Source: a virus. Taken from it: DNA of 40,289 nucleotides. The DNA is taken from IMG/VR virus record IMGVR_UViG_3300030110_003855, positions 1 through 40,289 of that record, one strand, 5' to 3'. Made by a program: the position numbers and the translations under genes. Below, piece after piece: positions 20,246-30,763 of the stretch. Positions within the stretch are counted from its first letter, which is position 1; every line of letters begins with the position of its first letter. Under the pieces are notes generated by a model. It saw only the letters and a program-made list of their open reading frames with translations, did not search any database and was not told the DNA's origin.

Positions 20246-22464
20246 TGTACGAGCAAACACTATATAGAATAGTAAACAATCATATAAAACCTAAATTGCT
20301 ATCTAAAAATAATAGATATAATAAATGGCAATATGGTTATGATAGAGAACATGATGTTGTAATCATTAGTAAAACAGGTAAGATAGGTGATATAATTGAA
20401 ATACAAGGATTAAAAATTGCATTACCTCAACAACCTAAAGAAATAACTAAATTTAATAGTGACAAATGGGAGGTAACTCCACAACCAAAAGACCTACAAA
20501 GAATTAAAACAATTTTTGATTGGAAAGAATATCCTGAATCATTTAAAGAAAAATGGTTTAATTATATAGATGATGAATTTGATAGAAGAGAAAATGGGTT
20601 TTGGTTTATAAACAAAGGAATTCCTACATATATTACAGGTACACATTATATGTATTTACAATGGTCTAAAATAGATGTTGGTAATCCTGATTTTAGAGAG
20701 GCTAATAGATTATTTTATATTTTTTGGGAAGCTTGTAAAGCAGATGAAAGATGTTATGGAATGTGTTATCTTAAAAATCGTAGATCTGGTTTTTCTTTTA
20801 TGGCATCTGGTGAGTGTGTAAACATGGCTACTATATCAACTGATTCAAGGTTTGGTATATTATCAAAATCAGGTCCTGATGCTAAAAAAATGTTTACCGA
20901 TAAAGTGGTACCAATATCAGTCAACTACCCTTTCTTTTTTAAACCGATTCAAGATGGTATGGATCGACCAAAAACAGAATTAGCGTATAGAGTACCAGCC
21001 TCAAAGTTTACTAGAAGAAAACTAGAAACTAACGAGCAAATAGAAGAAATTACAGGATTAGATACTACTATAGATTGGAAAAACACTGGTGATAATAGTT
21101 ATGATGGTGAAAAATTAAAACTATTAGTACATGATGAAAGTGGTAAATGGGAGAGACCTAATAATATTTTAAATAACTGGAGAGTAACAAAAACTACGTT
21201 AAGATTAGGTAGTAGAATTATTGGTAAGTGTATGATGGGAAGTACATCAAACGCTTTAGATAAAGGTGGAGATAATTTTAAAAAATTATATGATGATTCA
21301 GATGTCACAAAAAGAAACGCCAATGGACAGACTCGCTCAGGATTATATTCTTTGTTCATACCTATGGAATGGAATTACGAAGGATACATTGATTCTTATG
21401 GGTTACCTGTATTCGAGACGCCTAAAAAACCTATAGAAGGTCCTCATGAGGAATTTATTTGGACTGGTGTAATAGAGTATTGGCAGAATGAAGTAGATGG
21501 TTTAAAAGAAGATCACGATGCTTTAAATGAGTTTTATAGACAATTTCCTAGAACAACTCAACACGCTTTTAGAGATGAAGCAAAACAATCTTTATTTAAT
21601 TTAACTAAAATATATCAACAAGTTGACTACAATGAAGATTTAAAAAATACATCTGTAGTAACACAGGGTAATTTTCAATGGGAAAATGGAATTAAAGATA
21701 CTAAAGTTGTTTTTCATCCCAACAATAAAGGTAGATTTTTTATTAGTTGGACACCACCACAACGTTTACAAAATAAAATTTTTACAAAAAATGGTAGAAA
21801 ATATCCAGGTAATGAGCACTTAGGTGCTTTTGGTTGTGATAGTTATGATATATCAGGAACAGTAGATAATAGAGGATCTAATGGATCTTTACATGGTTTA
21901 ACCAAGTTTTCTATGGAAGATGTTCCACCAAATATATTTTTTTTAGAATATATATCACGACCACCAACAGCCGAGATATTCTTTGAAGATGTTTTAATGG
22001 CTTGCGTATTTTATGGTATGCCGTTGTTAGCGGAAAATAATAAACCTAGATTATTATATCATTTTAAAAGAAGAGGTTATAGAGGATATTCTATGAATAG
22101 ACCAGATAAAGTTTGGTTTAAACTATCCACCGCAGAAAAAGAAATTGGAGGAATTCCTAATTCCAGTGAAGATATTAGACAAGCACATGCTGCTGCAATT
22201 GAATCTTATATAGAGGATTTTGTAGGGTATCAAGAAGAAGGTTTATGTGGTAACATGTACTTTCAACGTACATTAGAAGATTGGGCAAAGTTTAATATAA
22301 ATAATAGAACAAAACACGATGCATCAATTAGTTCAGGATTAGCAATTATGGCATGCAATAAAAATCGTTATGTTCCAATGGCAGAAAAGATTAATAAAAA
22401 AATTGATATTAAGTTTGCTAAATTTAATAACAAAGGAAATATATCACAAATAATAAATAGATGA
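20245..22464 (+). CDS. terL: Terminase large subunit, 739 aa
   Basis: TerL pumps and cuts phage DNA. ATPase motifs: Walker A-like KNRRSGFS (177-184) and Walker B LKLLVHDES (291-299) with Asp297-Glu298. Nuclease acidic residues: Asp532 in FGCDSYD, Glu597 in LLAENN, and Asp692 in TKHDASISSG, the expected order of the RNase H-like active site. Both domains are present, so packaging and cutting are complete in one protein. The length is in the range of crAss-like terminases. It overlaps portal by an ATGA junction. Confidence 0.93.
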   Translation: MYEQTLYRIVNNHIKPKLLSKNNRYNKWQYGYDREHDVVIISKTGKIGDIIEIQGLKIALPQQPKEITKFNSDKWEVTPQPKDLQRIKTIFDWKEYPESFKEKWFNYIDDEFDRRENGFWFINKGIPTYITGTHYMYLQWSKIDVGNPDFREANRLFYIFWEACKADERCYGMCYLKNRRSGFSFMASGECVNMATISTDSRFGILSKSGPDAKKMFTDKVVPISVNYPFFFKPIQDGMDRPKTELAYRVPASKFTRRKLETNEQIEEITGLDTTIDWKNTGDNSYDGEKLKLLVHDESGKWERPNNILNNWRVTKTTLRLGSRIIGKCMMGSTSNALDKGGDNFKKLYDDSDVTKRNANGQTRSGLYSLFIPMEWNYEGYIDSYGLPVFETPKKPIEGPHEEFIWTGVIEYWQNEVDGLKEDHDALNEFYRQFPRTTQHAFRDEAKQSLFNLTKIYQQVDYNEDLKNTSVVTQGNFQWENGIKDTKVVFHPNNKGRFFISWTPPQRLQNKIFTKNGRKYPGNEHLGAFGCDSYDISGTVDNRGSNGSLHGLTKFSMEDVPPNIFFLEYISRPPTAEIFFEDVLMACVFYGMPLLAENNKPRLLYHFKRRGYRGYSMNRPDKVWFKLSTAEKEIGGIPNSSEDIRQAHAAAIESYIEDFVGYQEEGLCGNMYFQRTLEDWAKFNINNRTKHDASISSGLAIMACNKNRYVPMAEKINKKIDIKFAKFNNKGNISQIINR

Positions 22465-24866
22465 TTTATACTAACACAAATAGTTCTTTCCCAAGTCAAG
22501 TGGTTCCAAATGCAGAAAAAGCATCATGGGAATACGGCTTAAGAGTTGCACGCGCTATAGAAGGTGAGTGGTTTGGTTCGGGATCAGGAACCGCTGGGGG
22601 TTATAGATTTAATGCTAATTTTAATAATTATCATAATTTAAGACTTTACGCGAGAGGAGAGCAATCAGTACAAAAATATAAAAATGAATTATCTATAAAT
22701 GGAGATTTATCATATTTAAATTTAGATTGGAAACCGGTTGCTATTTTACCTAAGTTTGTGGATATTGTAGTAAATGGAATGTCAGAAAAAAATTATGATA
22801 TAAGAGCATACGCACAAGATCCTGAATCTATGAAGCAACGAACTGATTATGCTAACATGATATTTTCAGATATGCAGGCTCAAAGTTTTCTTACTAACAT
22901 GGAAGAAACATTAGGTGTTGATTTATGGAACGTAGAAGATAAAGAAAATTTACCAGCTAATAGAGAAGATCTTCAATTACATATGCAATTAGATTATAAA
23001 CAATCAGTGGAGGTTGCACAAGAAGAAGCTATTAATAATACGTTAGCAAAAAATAAATTTGATTTAGCTAAAAGAAGATTTAATTATGATTTAGTAACAT
23101 TAGGAATAGGATGTGTAAAAACAAGTTGGAACAAATCAAATGGTGTAACCACTGAATATGTAGATCCGGCAAACTTAGTTTATTCTTATACAGAAGATCC
23201 TAATTTTGAAGATATTTATTATGTGGGTGAGGTAAAAAATATTAGTTTACCAGAATTGAAAAAACAATTCCCTAACTTAACAGCGGCTGAGGTAGAAAAA
23301 ATACAAAAATACCCTGGAAATACTGATTATGTTAGAAACTGGAATGGTAGAAATGATCAAAACAATATTCAAGTTTTATATTTTGAATATAAAAGTTATG
23401 TAGATCAAGTTTTTAAAATTAAAAGAACACCTACTGGATTAGAAAAAGCTTTAGAAAAAACAGATATATTTGACCCACCACAAAATGATACATTTAACAA
23501 AGTATCTAGAACTATAGAAACCTTGTGGAGTGGTGCTAAGATATTAGGTCACAATCAAATGTTACGTTGGGAGCAAAGTGAATCTATGACTAGACCTAAA
23601 TCAAATATAAATAAAGTATACATGAATTACTCTATTTGTGCTCCAAGAATATATAAAGGTAGAATAACATCTTTAGTTAGTAGAATAACAGGTTATGCTG
23701 ATATGATTCAGATAACTCATTTAAAATTACAACAAGTTATCGCAAGGATGGTGCCAGATGGGGTGTTTGTAGATGTAGATGGTTTAGCAGAGGTTGATCT
23801 TGGTAATGGAACAAATTATAATCCACAAGAAGCATTAAATATGTATTTTCAAACTGGTAGTATAGTAGGTAGATCTTTAACTCAAGAGGGTGATTTAAAT
23901 AGAGGAAAAGTTCCTATACAAGAATTAGCAACATCTTCTGGTCAACAAAAAATTGCAAGTTTAGTTAGTACGTATAATTATTATTTACAAATGATAAGAG
24001 ATGTAACTGGATTAAACGAAGCTAGAGATGCTAGTACACCTAGCAAAGATGCTTTAGTAGGTTTACAAAAAATGGCCGTAAATCAATCTAATGTAGCAAC
24101 TAGACATTTAATGCAGGCAAGTTTATATTTAACATTAAAAACTTGCGAAAATATTACTTTAAGAATTTCTGATAGTTTAGAATATGGATTAACTAACGAA
24201 GCATTGCAGTCTTCTATTAGTAGTTATAATGTAGGTACATTAGAAGATGTTAATGATTTACACTTGTATGATTTTGGTATTTATCTAGAATTAGAACCAG
24301 ATGAAGAAGAAAAAGCTAAGTTAGAAGAAAATATACAAATAGCTTTACAATCTCAAGGTATTGATTTAGAAGATGCTATTGATATACGTCAAATTAAAAA
24401 TCTTAAATTAGCAAATCAATTACTAAAACTTAAGCGTAAAGAGAAAGCTATTAAAGATCAAGAAATTGCTCAAGCTAATATACAAGCTCAAGCACAGGCA
24501 AATGCTCAAGCTGCAGAAGCGGCGGCATTAGCTGAAACACAAAAACAACAAGTTCTAACAGAGCAAAAGCAACAGTTAGCACAAAGTGAATCTCAAATGG
24601 AGATACAAAGAATGCAAACTGAAGCCCAACTTAAACGTGAACATATGGAAATTCAATTTCAATATGATATGCAATTGAAAGAAATGGATGTTCAAAAGGA
24701 TGCTCAGAAAGAACAATTTATAGAAGATCGCAAAGATAAGCGAACTAAAATACAAGCCACACAACAAAGTGAGTTAATAGATCAACGTAATAGAGATTTA
24801 TTACCTAAAAACTTTGAAAATCCTGATAATTTAGGAGGGTTTGGTATGGAGCAATTTGCTCAATAA
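22461..24866 (+). CDS. Portal protein, 801 aa
   Basis: The portal is the dodecameric channel at the capsid vertex through which DNA moves. The position directly after TerL, the ATGA overlap, the large size and the content fit: an N-terminal mixed part with SWEYGLRVARAIEGEWFGSG, a wing/stem region near LQQVIARMVPDGVFVDVDGL and LSTPSKDA-like helices, and a long Gln-rich coiled C-terminal helix (about residues 676-770) typical of large podovirus portals. No catalytic function. The length is close to crAss-like portals. Confidence 0.85.
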   Translation: MIYTNTNSSFPSQVVPNAEKASWEYGLRVARAIEGEWFGSGSGTAGGYRFNANFNNYHNLRLYARGEQSVQKYKNELSINGDLSYLNLDWKPVAILPKFVDIVVNGMSEKNYDIRAYAQDPESMKQRTDYANMIFSDMQAQSFLTNMEETLGVDLWNVEDKENLPANREDLQLHMQLDYKQSVEVAQEEAINNTLAKNKFDLAKRRFNYDLVTLGIGCVKTSWNKSNGVTTEYVDPANLVYSYTEDPNFEDIYYVGEVKNISLPELKKQFPNLTAAEVEKIQKYPGNTDYVRNWNGRNDQNNIQVLYFEYKSYVDQVFKIKRTPTGLEKALEKTDIFDPPQNDTFNKVSRTIETLWSGAKILGHNQMLRWEQSESMTRPKSNINKVYMNYSICAPRIYKGRITSLVSRITGYADMIQITHLKLQQVIARMVPDGVFVDVDGLAEVDLGNGTNYNPQEALNMYFQTGSIVGRSLTQEGDLNRGKVPIQELATSSGQQKIASLVSTYNYYLQMIRDVTGLNEARDASTPSKDALVGLQKMAVNQSNVATRHLMQASLYLTLKTCENITLRISDSLEYGLTNEALQSSISSYNVGTLEDVNDLHLYDFGIYLELEPDEEEKAKLEENIQIALQSQGIDLEDAIDIRQIKNLKLANQLLKLKRKEKAIKDQEIAQANIQAQAQANAQAAEAAALAETQKQQVLTEQKQQLAQSESQMEIQRMQTEAQLKREHMEIQFQYDMQLKEMDVQKDAQKEQFIEDRKDKRTKIQATQQSELIDQRNRDLLPKNFENPDNLGGFGMEQFAQ

Positions 24867-24895
24867 ATTTTTTATTAATTTTATAATATTATATT

Positions 24896-26179
24896 ATGTC
24901 AAAAACAAAAAAAGAAGAAGTGGTTGAAAAAACCACAGATGAAATAAAAGAAGTTAAAACGGCTTCTGAAGATGTTCAAAGTGAAGGTGGTGATATGAAA
25001 ATGAAAAAGAAGGTAAAACCAACTTTCAAAAAGAACACGGGTGAAAATAACGTTACAAAAATAGACTTATCAAAGCCCCCAAAATCTGAACAACAAAAAG
25101 TTGAAGAACAAGTAGAACAAACTAAACAAGAAGACGATGCCATTCCAATCGGAGAGACAAAGAAGGTGGATGTGGGAGAACAAACCGGAGATAGCACTAA
25201 AGTGGACGAACAAGTACAAGAGTCCAGCGAAGATGCTAAAACTGAAGAAAACCCAATCCAAGAAATAAACGAAGAAGAACCTAAGGAAAAGGTAGAAACG
25301 CAAGATGGTAGAACACCAGTTACATCACAAGAAAACAGTGATGTAGTGTATATGCCAGACAGTGTTAAAAAACTTGTTGACTTTATGGATGATACAGGTG
25401 GATCTATTGATGATTATGTAAGATTAAATGCTGACTATTCAAAAATAGATAATAATACTTTGTTAAAAGAGTATTATAAAAAAACTCGACCACATTTAGA
25501 TAATGAAGAAATATCTTTTTTAATGGAAGATAATTTTTCATATGATGAAGAGGTTGATGAAGAGCGAGCTGTTAAAAAGAAAAAACTAGCTCGTAAAGAA
25601 GAAATTGCAAAAGCCAAAAACTTTTTAAACGGTTTAAAAGACAAATATTACGAGGAGATTAAATTAAGACCCACGGTGTCTAATGAACAAAGAAAAGCAA
25701 TGGACTTTTTCAATGATTATAACAAGCGAGAAGAAGTAGCCAAACAACAGCATGAGGATTTTGTTGATACTACTAAAAAAATGTTCTCTGATGAATTCAA
25801 AGGTTTTGATTTTAGCGTTGGAGAAAAGAAATTTAGATACGGTATTAAAGATGCAAATAAAGTTGGGGAATCTCAATCAAATATTAACACATTTATTAGG
25901 AAGTTCTTAAATGAAAAAGGTGAAGTAAATGATTATGCAGGATACCACAAAGCTATTTATGCCGCACAGAATGTTGATACTATTGCCAAACATTTTTACG
26001 ATCAAGGTAAAGCAGATGCTACAAAAAATATTATGAAGCAATCTAAAAACATTGATGAAAAACCAAGGCAAGCACCTGAAGACGTTTACGTTGGAGGTTG
26101 GAAAGTACGAGCAGTAACTGACGGTACAGATCTCAGCAAGTTAAGAATTAAAAAACCAAAGTTTAATAAAAACAATTAA
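24896..26179 (+). CDS. Putative capsid scaffolding protein, 427 aa
   Basis: The first 150 residues are acidic, low-complexity and Glu/Lys/Val-rich. The rest is helical with charged heptads (KKKKLARKEEIAKAKNFLNG, KKMFSDEFKGFDFSVGEKKF) and a short conserved-looking end (QAPEDVYVGGWKVRAVTDGT). Position between portal and capsid and the helical-acidic composition are the usual signs of a scaffold, which is removed as the capsid matures. A protease domain is not seen in it. Confidence 0.7.
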   Translation: MSKTKKEEVVEKTTDEIKEVKTASEDVQSEGGDMKMKKKVKPTFKKNTGENNVTKIDLSKPPKSEQQKVEEQVEQTKQEDDAIPIGETKKVDVGEQTGDSTKVDEQVQESSEDAKTEENPIQEINEEEPKEKVETQDGRTPVTSQENSDVVYMPDSVKKLVDFMDDTGGSIDDYVRLNADYSKIDNNTLLKEYYKKTRPHLDNEEISFLMEDNFSYDEEVDEERAVKKKKLARKEEIAKAKNFLNGLKDKYYEEIKLRPTVSNEQRKAMDFFNDYNKREEVAKQQHEDFVDTTKKMFSDEFKGFDFSVGEKKFRYGIKDANKVGESQSNINTFIRKFLNEKGEVNDYAGYHKAIYAAQNVDTIAKHFYDQGKADATKNIMKQSKNIDEKPRQAPEDVYVGGWKVRAVTDGTDLSKLRIKKPKFNKNN

Positions 26180-26190
26180 AATTAAAAATC

Positions 26191-27612
26191 ATGGCAAAAC
26201 CATATATTCCTTATCCTGCTACTTTAACGCCTAGCGCAAAGCAGCAGTTGCTAGTGGATAATTATTTAAACTTCGCCGATGGTGGAGGAAATGATTTCGC
26301 ACAGCAATATCTCCCTGAGATATACGAACAGGAAGTAGAGAGATACGGTAATCGTACTATCTCTTCTTTCTTAAGAATGGTTGGCGCTGAGCTTCCAATG
26401 ACTTCAGATCAAGTAATTTGGTCGGAGCAAAATAGATTACACATTGCGTTTAACGCAGGTGTATCATTTGCAGATGTTACGGATGCTACTTTAACAGTTC
26501 CAACCGGACACGCATTGAGAAAAAACCAAACTATCGTTTTAACAGACGGATATAATACTGCTAAAGGTATTATTGGTGCGGTTGCTACAACTTCAGTAGA
26601 AGTTTATAACTATACTGCAGCTGACTTCTCAATTTTTACTAACGATGAAGCACTTTCATTATTTGTATACGGTTCAGAATTTCCAAAAGGTTCTGAAGGT
26701 ATGGAAGGCGCTGTACAACCAGCATTCACTCAATTTAACAACTCACCAGTTATTATAAAAGACAAGTATCAAATCTCTGGATCTGATGCTGCTCAAATTG
26801 GTTGGGTAGAAGTTGCGGCTGAAGATGGTACTTCAGGCTTTCTATGGTACTTAAAATCTGAAAGTGAAACTAGATTAAGATTCGAAGACTACCTAGAAAT
26901 GGTATGTGTAGAAGGTGAACTTGCGGCTGCTGGTTCTGGTGCTATTGGTGTTGATAACACTACTGGTCAAGGCTGGACTGCGGATGTACACCCTAAAGGT
27001 ACACAAGGTATGTTTGCGGCTATTCAAGATAGAGGTAATGTATACCAAAATTTTGATGCTGCTCAAGGTATCGACGATTTCGATGAAATCCTTAAACAAT
27101 TAGACACACAAGGTTCTATTGAAGAGAATATGATGTTCTTAAATAGATCTACTGCTTTAAACATTGATGATATGCTTGGTAGCATTTCACAAGGTGGTTA
27201 CGGTGGTGTAGCTTATGGTGTTTTTGAAAACTCTGAAGAGATGGCACTTAATTTAGGTTTCTCTGGTTTCAGAAGAGGTTCTTATGACTTCTATAAAACT
27301 GACTGGAAATATTTAAATGATGCTTCTACAAGAGGATTAGCAAAAAATATCGGCGGTGTTTTAATACCTGCAGGTACTTCAACTGTCTATGACCAAATTC
27401 TTGGTACAAACATTAGACGACCTTTCTTACACGTAAGATATAGAGCGTCTGAAGCTGATGACAGAAGAATGAAATCTTGGTTAACAGGATCAGTTGGTGG
27501 AGCTTACACTTCAAGTCTAGATGCAATGGAAGTTCACTTCCTTTCTGAAAGATGTTTATGTGTTCAAGCAGCTAACAACTTCGTCTTATTCACACAGACT
27601 CAAGACGTTTAA
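26191..27612 (+). CDS. Major capsid protein, 473 aa
   Basis: The protein starts MAKPYIPYPATLTPSAKQQL and shows features of a HK97-type capsid: a long helix near residues 20-60, a core around RIRFEDYLEM-like strands (LRFEDYLEMVCVEGEL), and a C-terminal domain with RPFLHVRYRASEADDRRMKS. Position after the scaffold and before a strong terminator, together with better codon evenness than its neighbours, fits the most abundant virion protein. The length is close to crAss-like capsid proteins. The role is by context and composition; no signature motif is decisive. Confidence 0.85.
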   Translation: MAKPYIPYPATLTPSAKQQLLVDNYLNFADGGGNDFAQQYLPEIYEQEVERYGNRTISSFLRMVGAELPMTSDQVIWSEQNRLHIAFNAGVSFADVTDATLTVPTGHALRKNQTIVLTDGYNTAKGIIGAVATTSVEVYNYTAADFSIFTNDEALSLFVYGSEFPKGSEGMEGAVQPAFTQFNNSPVIIKDKYQISGSDAAQIGWVEVAAEDGTSGFLWYLKSESETRLRFEDYLEMVCVEGELAAAGSGAIGVDNTTGQGWTADVHPKGTQGMFAAIQDRGNVYQNFDAAQGIDDFDEILKQLDTQGSIEENMMFLNRSTALNIDDMLGSISQGGYGGVAYGVFENSEEMALNLGFSGFRRGSYDFYKTDWKYLNDASTRGLAKNIGGVLIPAGTSTVYDQILGTNIRRPFLHVRYRASEADDRRMKSWLTGSVGGAYTSSLDAMEVHFLSERCLCVQAANNFVLFTQTQDV

Positions 27613-27620
27613 TAACAATT

Positions 27621-27661
27621 AAAAGCAAAGGGATCTTCGGATCCCTAGGCTTTTATTTTTT
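27621..27661 (+). terminator. Rho-independent terminator after the capsid gene
   Basis: AGGGATC - TTCG - GATCCCT forms a perfect 7-bp stem with a UUCG tetraloop. It is extended by AAAAGC (27621) and GCTTTT (27649), then followed by a T-rich run. It lies 8 bp after the stop of the major capsid gene. The stop and this hairpin would cap a high-level capsid transcript. Confidence 0.85.
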
Positions 27662-27683
27662 AACTATTTAATTATATTATATT

Positions 27684-28520
27684 ATGACAAAAAAAGCAAA
27701 ACAAAAAGCAGAGGTGTTTGTTGAAAAGGAAACTCAAGTAATTGACAAACCTATAGCAAAACCTAAAAACCATTCAATTAATAATGGGTGGGAAATAAAA
27801 AGCAGGAATTATTATTTATCAAATAATCAATCTCCTTTAACCTTTACATTGGCTTCAAAACACACACAAAGATTTCCTTTAATGTGGTTTGATAAAGAAA
27901 AAGGTTATCAAAGAGAACTACGTTATGCAACTAATCAGAAGTCTCCCTTTGTAGATGAACAAAAAGGAGTAGCTACGTTAGCGCATATAGTTTTTGAAGA
28001 TGGGGTTTTACATGTCCCCAAAGAAAAACAGAATTTACAAAGACTATTATCTTTATATCATCCAGGCTTAAATAAAATTTATAATGAAATGAAACCTATT
28101 ATAAAAGCCACAAGTGAATTAGAAGATATAGAATTAGAACTTAATGCTGCAACAGCTGCATTGAACATGGAAATTGATCAAGCAGAAGCAATAATGAGAG
28201 TAGAAGAAGGTTCTAAAGTTGAAAAAATGAGTTCAAAAGAACTTAAAAGAGACTTAGTATTATTTGCTAAGAGAAAACCTAAGTTATTTTTAGAACTTGC
28301 TAATGATGAAAATGTTGAGTTAAGAAATCTTGCATTGAGAGCACAATCCGCTGGGATTATTAAATTATCTCAAGATCAAAGAACTATTCATTGGGCGAGT
28401 AATGATAGAAAGTTACTTACAGTACCATTTGATGAAAATCCTTGGTCAGCATGTGCTGCATTCTTTAAGACAGATGAAGGTGTAGAAGTTTTTAAATCAA
28501 TAATGAAAAAACTTAAATAA
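27684..28520 (+). CDS. Conserved phage protein, 278 aa
   Basis: The protein starts MTKKAKQKAEVFVEKETQVI and includes a WEIKSRNYYLSNNQSPLTFT segment, a short beta region, and helical parts (IELELNAATAALNMEIDQAE; LVLFAKRKPKLFLELANDEN). I recall similar proteins in marine phages directly after the capsid gene but know no function. It lies between two hairpin terminator-like structures, so it may have its own transcript. Possibly a head or neck protein. Confidence 0.65.
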   Translation: MTKKAKQKAEVFVEKETQVIDKPIAKPKNHSINNGWEIKSRNYYLSNNQSPLTFTLASKHTQRFPLMWFDKEKGYQRELRYATNQKSPFVDEQKGVATLAHIVFEDGVLHVPKEKQNLQRLLSLYHPGLNKIYNEMKPIIKATSELEDIELELNAATAALNMEIDQAEAIMRVEEGSKVEKMSSKELKRDLVLFAKRKPKLFLELANDENVELRNLALRAQSAGIIKLSQDQRTIHWASNDRKLLTVPFDENPWSACAAFFKTDEGVEVFKSIMKKLK

Positions 28521-28530
28521 CACATTATTA

Positions 28531-28560
28531 TATACGGGCTCATTTATTTGAGCCCTTATA
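28531..28560 (+). terminator. Possible terminator or RNA-end hairpin
   Basis: GGGCTCA - TTTATT - TGAGCCC forms a 7-bp GC-rich stem flanked by TATA/TATA ends, 16 bp after the 278-aa gene. The following T-run is weak (TTATATAAATT), so it may instead stabilise the transcript end. Confidence 0.55.
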
Positions 28561-28582
28561 TAAATTAAATAAAAATATTACA

Positions 28583-29530
28583 ATGGCCATAAACGTAGAT
28601 CAGGTTTACAAAACAGTCTTATTAATAATAAATAAAGAACAAAGAGGTTATTTAACTCCAGATGAGTTTAATAAAATAGGTAGGCAAGTACAATTAGAAA
28701 TATTTGATACTTATTTTGATACCTTGAACCAACAAATACGTGTGCCACAAAACGATAGTGACTATGCTAATCGTGTTAAATCAGTTAATGAAAAAATAGA
28801 AATCTTTAAAAGAGTAGGTGCTTGTACTTATACAGCTGCTGATCTTACTATTCCTATTTCTTATCAAAACTATGGATACTTTACAGTACCTAGTTCTTCT
28901 AGTACCCCTACCGCAAACCAATCGTTTGCCTCTGTTAATTTACAAACAGATTATGAAATCACAAGTTTTACTCAAGCTCAAGCTGAAGATAGTACAGTAA
29001 CCGTAACTAAAGATGGTGTCTTAATGGATTCATCACTATGGAGCATTACCGGTGGTAATTTAGTACTTACACCCACAGTTGCAACAGGATCTACATTAGT
29101 AGTAACAATATATCCTAAAGATTTTTATAAATTAGGTACTATTATTTATAACGAAGAACAAGAGCTACAACCTATCACAAGATCAGAGTTAATAAAATTA
29201 AATTTATCTTCATATACAAAACCATCAACAGCTTTCCCTGTTTATTTATATGAACAAGATAGAGTTATAGTTTATCCAGAAAGTATTAAAGATAATATAC
29301 AAGCGTCTTATGTTAAAAAACCAAACGATCCAGTGTGGAATTTTACATCGCCAAGTGGTTATTATGAATACAACCCTACTACATCTGTAGATTTTGAACT
29401 AGACCCTCAAGAACAAACAAATGTTATATTGCAAATTTTACTATATGCTGGAGTTGTTATAAAAGACCCAAGTATAGTACAAGCTGCAGCTCAAGAAATT
29501 GCACAACAAGAACAAAACGAAAAAATATAA
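28583..29530 (+). CDS. Putative connector / ring protein, 315 aa
   Basis: The protein starts MAINVDQVYKTVLLIINKEQ; the segment RGYLTPDEFNKIGRQVQLEI is a helical opening, followed by a beta region with TVTVTKDGVLMDSSLWSIT and FYKLGTIIYNEEQELQPITR. It is the first of two similarly placed genes before the large tail protein, the position where crAss-like phages encode ring/connector proteins under the portal. No signature motif is decisive, so the call is by context. Confidence 0.6.
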   Translation: MAINVDQVYKTVLLIINKEQRGYLTPDEFNKIGRQVQLEIFDTYFDTLNQQIRVPQNDSDYANRVKSVNEKIEIFKRVGACTYTAADLTIPISYQNYGYFTVPSSSSTPTANQSFASVNLQTDYEITSFTQAQAEDSTVTVTKDGVLMDSSLWSITGGNLVLTPTVATGSTLVVTIYPKDFYKLGTIIYNEEQELQPITRSELIKLNLSSYTKPSTAFPVYLYEQDRVIVYPESIKDNIQASYVKKPNDPVWNFTSPSGYYEYNPTTSVDFELDPQEQTNVILQILLYAGVVIKDPSIVQAAAQEIAQQEQNEKI

Positions 29531-29536
29531 TAAATT

Positions 29537-30763
29537 ATGGCAGGAATAAAACCACCTAACAACGGTTTGATAACAGAATCAAATCAGCAATATTACGCGG
29601 GAAGAGCTATGATTCATGTAGAAGACCTTGGAGGTCAAACGGTATTTGATTTTAGTAGCTTTAATACAGAGTTAATTTATTATAGTAACAGCACAACAGA
29701 CACAAATTTTAGTTTAAACAATCAAAGGTTTTATGTAAGTGTTGATGGATATAATTGGACTGAATATACTACGCAAAATAATTCTAATTATATAATAACA
29801 TCGGTAAAAGGAAATATAGTAACATTACAAAATGCTATTGCACAAAATTCATTTTTTATATGTGAAATAAAAGAACAACCTAAAGAACAAAATTTTCAAA
29901 GTTATGCTTATACTAAATTAAAAGATATTATTGAAAACTTTTTGATAGCCTATGTTGGAGAAGATAAATTAATACCAAATGTAAAAAGAACTGATGTAAT
30001 TTTTCATGCTAAAAGAGGTTTACAAGAGTTTAGTTATGATACTTTAAAAAGTATAAAATCACAAGAATTAACTTTACCAAACCAAAGTTTAAGTGTTATT
30101 ATACCTCAAGATTATGTAAACTATGTTAGTTTAAAATGGATTGATAATCAAGGTGTATTACATCCCATATATCCAGCAAATGGTCTAACAAGTGATCCAT
30201 ATGAATCACCTATTCAAGATGATGATGGTGTACCAACTCAAGATAATTTTGGTAGTAATATAACAGGTACTTCACAAACAGAAGAAGCATGGAGAACAGC
30301 TAATGATAAATTAATAACTCAAAATTGGACTAATGATTATTGGAGAGGTTATGCAGAAAATTACGATGATCCTTGGTATTTTAGTAGATGGGCTTATGGT
30401 AGAAGATATGGGTTAAATCCTGAAACGTCTCAATTCAATGGTTGGTTTACTATAAATGAAAGAGAAGGAAAATTTTCTTTTAGTAGTAATTTAAAAGATG
30501 CTACAATTATATTAGAATATGTCTCTGATGGCTTAGCATATGATTTAGATACTAAAGTACCTAAAATGGCAGAAGATGCCTTATATGCACATATAAATTA
30601 CTCTATACTAGCTAGTAGAATCAATCAACCTGAGTACGTTGTTCAAAGATGGAAAAGAGAACGAAGTAATAAATTAAGAAATGCTAAAATAAGATTATCT
30701 AACATAAAGTTAAATGAGATAGTCCAAGTAATGAGAAATAAATCGAAAATAATTAAATACTAA
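29537..30763 (+). CDS. Putative connector / tail tube-like protein, 408 aa
   Basis: The protein starts MAGIKPPNNGLITESNQQYY, has an early beta part (GRAMIHVEDLGGQTVFDFSS), a helix-rich middle (LKDIIENFLIAYVGEDKLI, then TDVIFHAKRGLQEFSYDTL) and a later mixed part with VPKMAEDALYAHINYSILAS and a very basic C-terminus. It overlaps the next gene at a TAATG junction. Similar large connector proteins occur at this place in crAss-like phages; the ring/tube role is inference. Confidence 0.6.
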   Translation: MAGIKPPNNGLITESNQQYYAGRAMIHVEDLGGQTVFDFSSFNTELIYYSNSTTDTNFSLNNQRFYVSVDGYNWTEYTTQNNSNYIITSVKGNIVTLQNAIAQNSFFICEIKEQPKEQNFQSYAYTKLKDIIENFLIAYVGEDKLIPNVKRTDVIFHAKRGLQEFSYDTLKSIKSQELTLPNQSLSVIIPQDYVNYVSLKWIDNQGVLHPIYPANGLTSDPYESPIQDDDGVPTQDNFGSNITGTSQTEEAWRTANDKLITQNWTNDYWRGYAENYDDPWYFSRWAYGRRYGLNPETSQFNGWFTINEREGKFSFSSNLKDATIILEYVSDGLAYDLDTKVPKMAEDALYAHINYSILASRINQPEYVVQRWKRERSNKLRNAKIRLSNIKLNEIVQVMRNKSKIIKY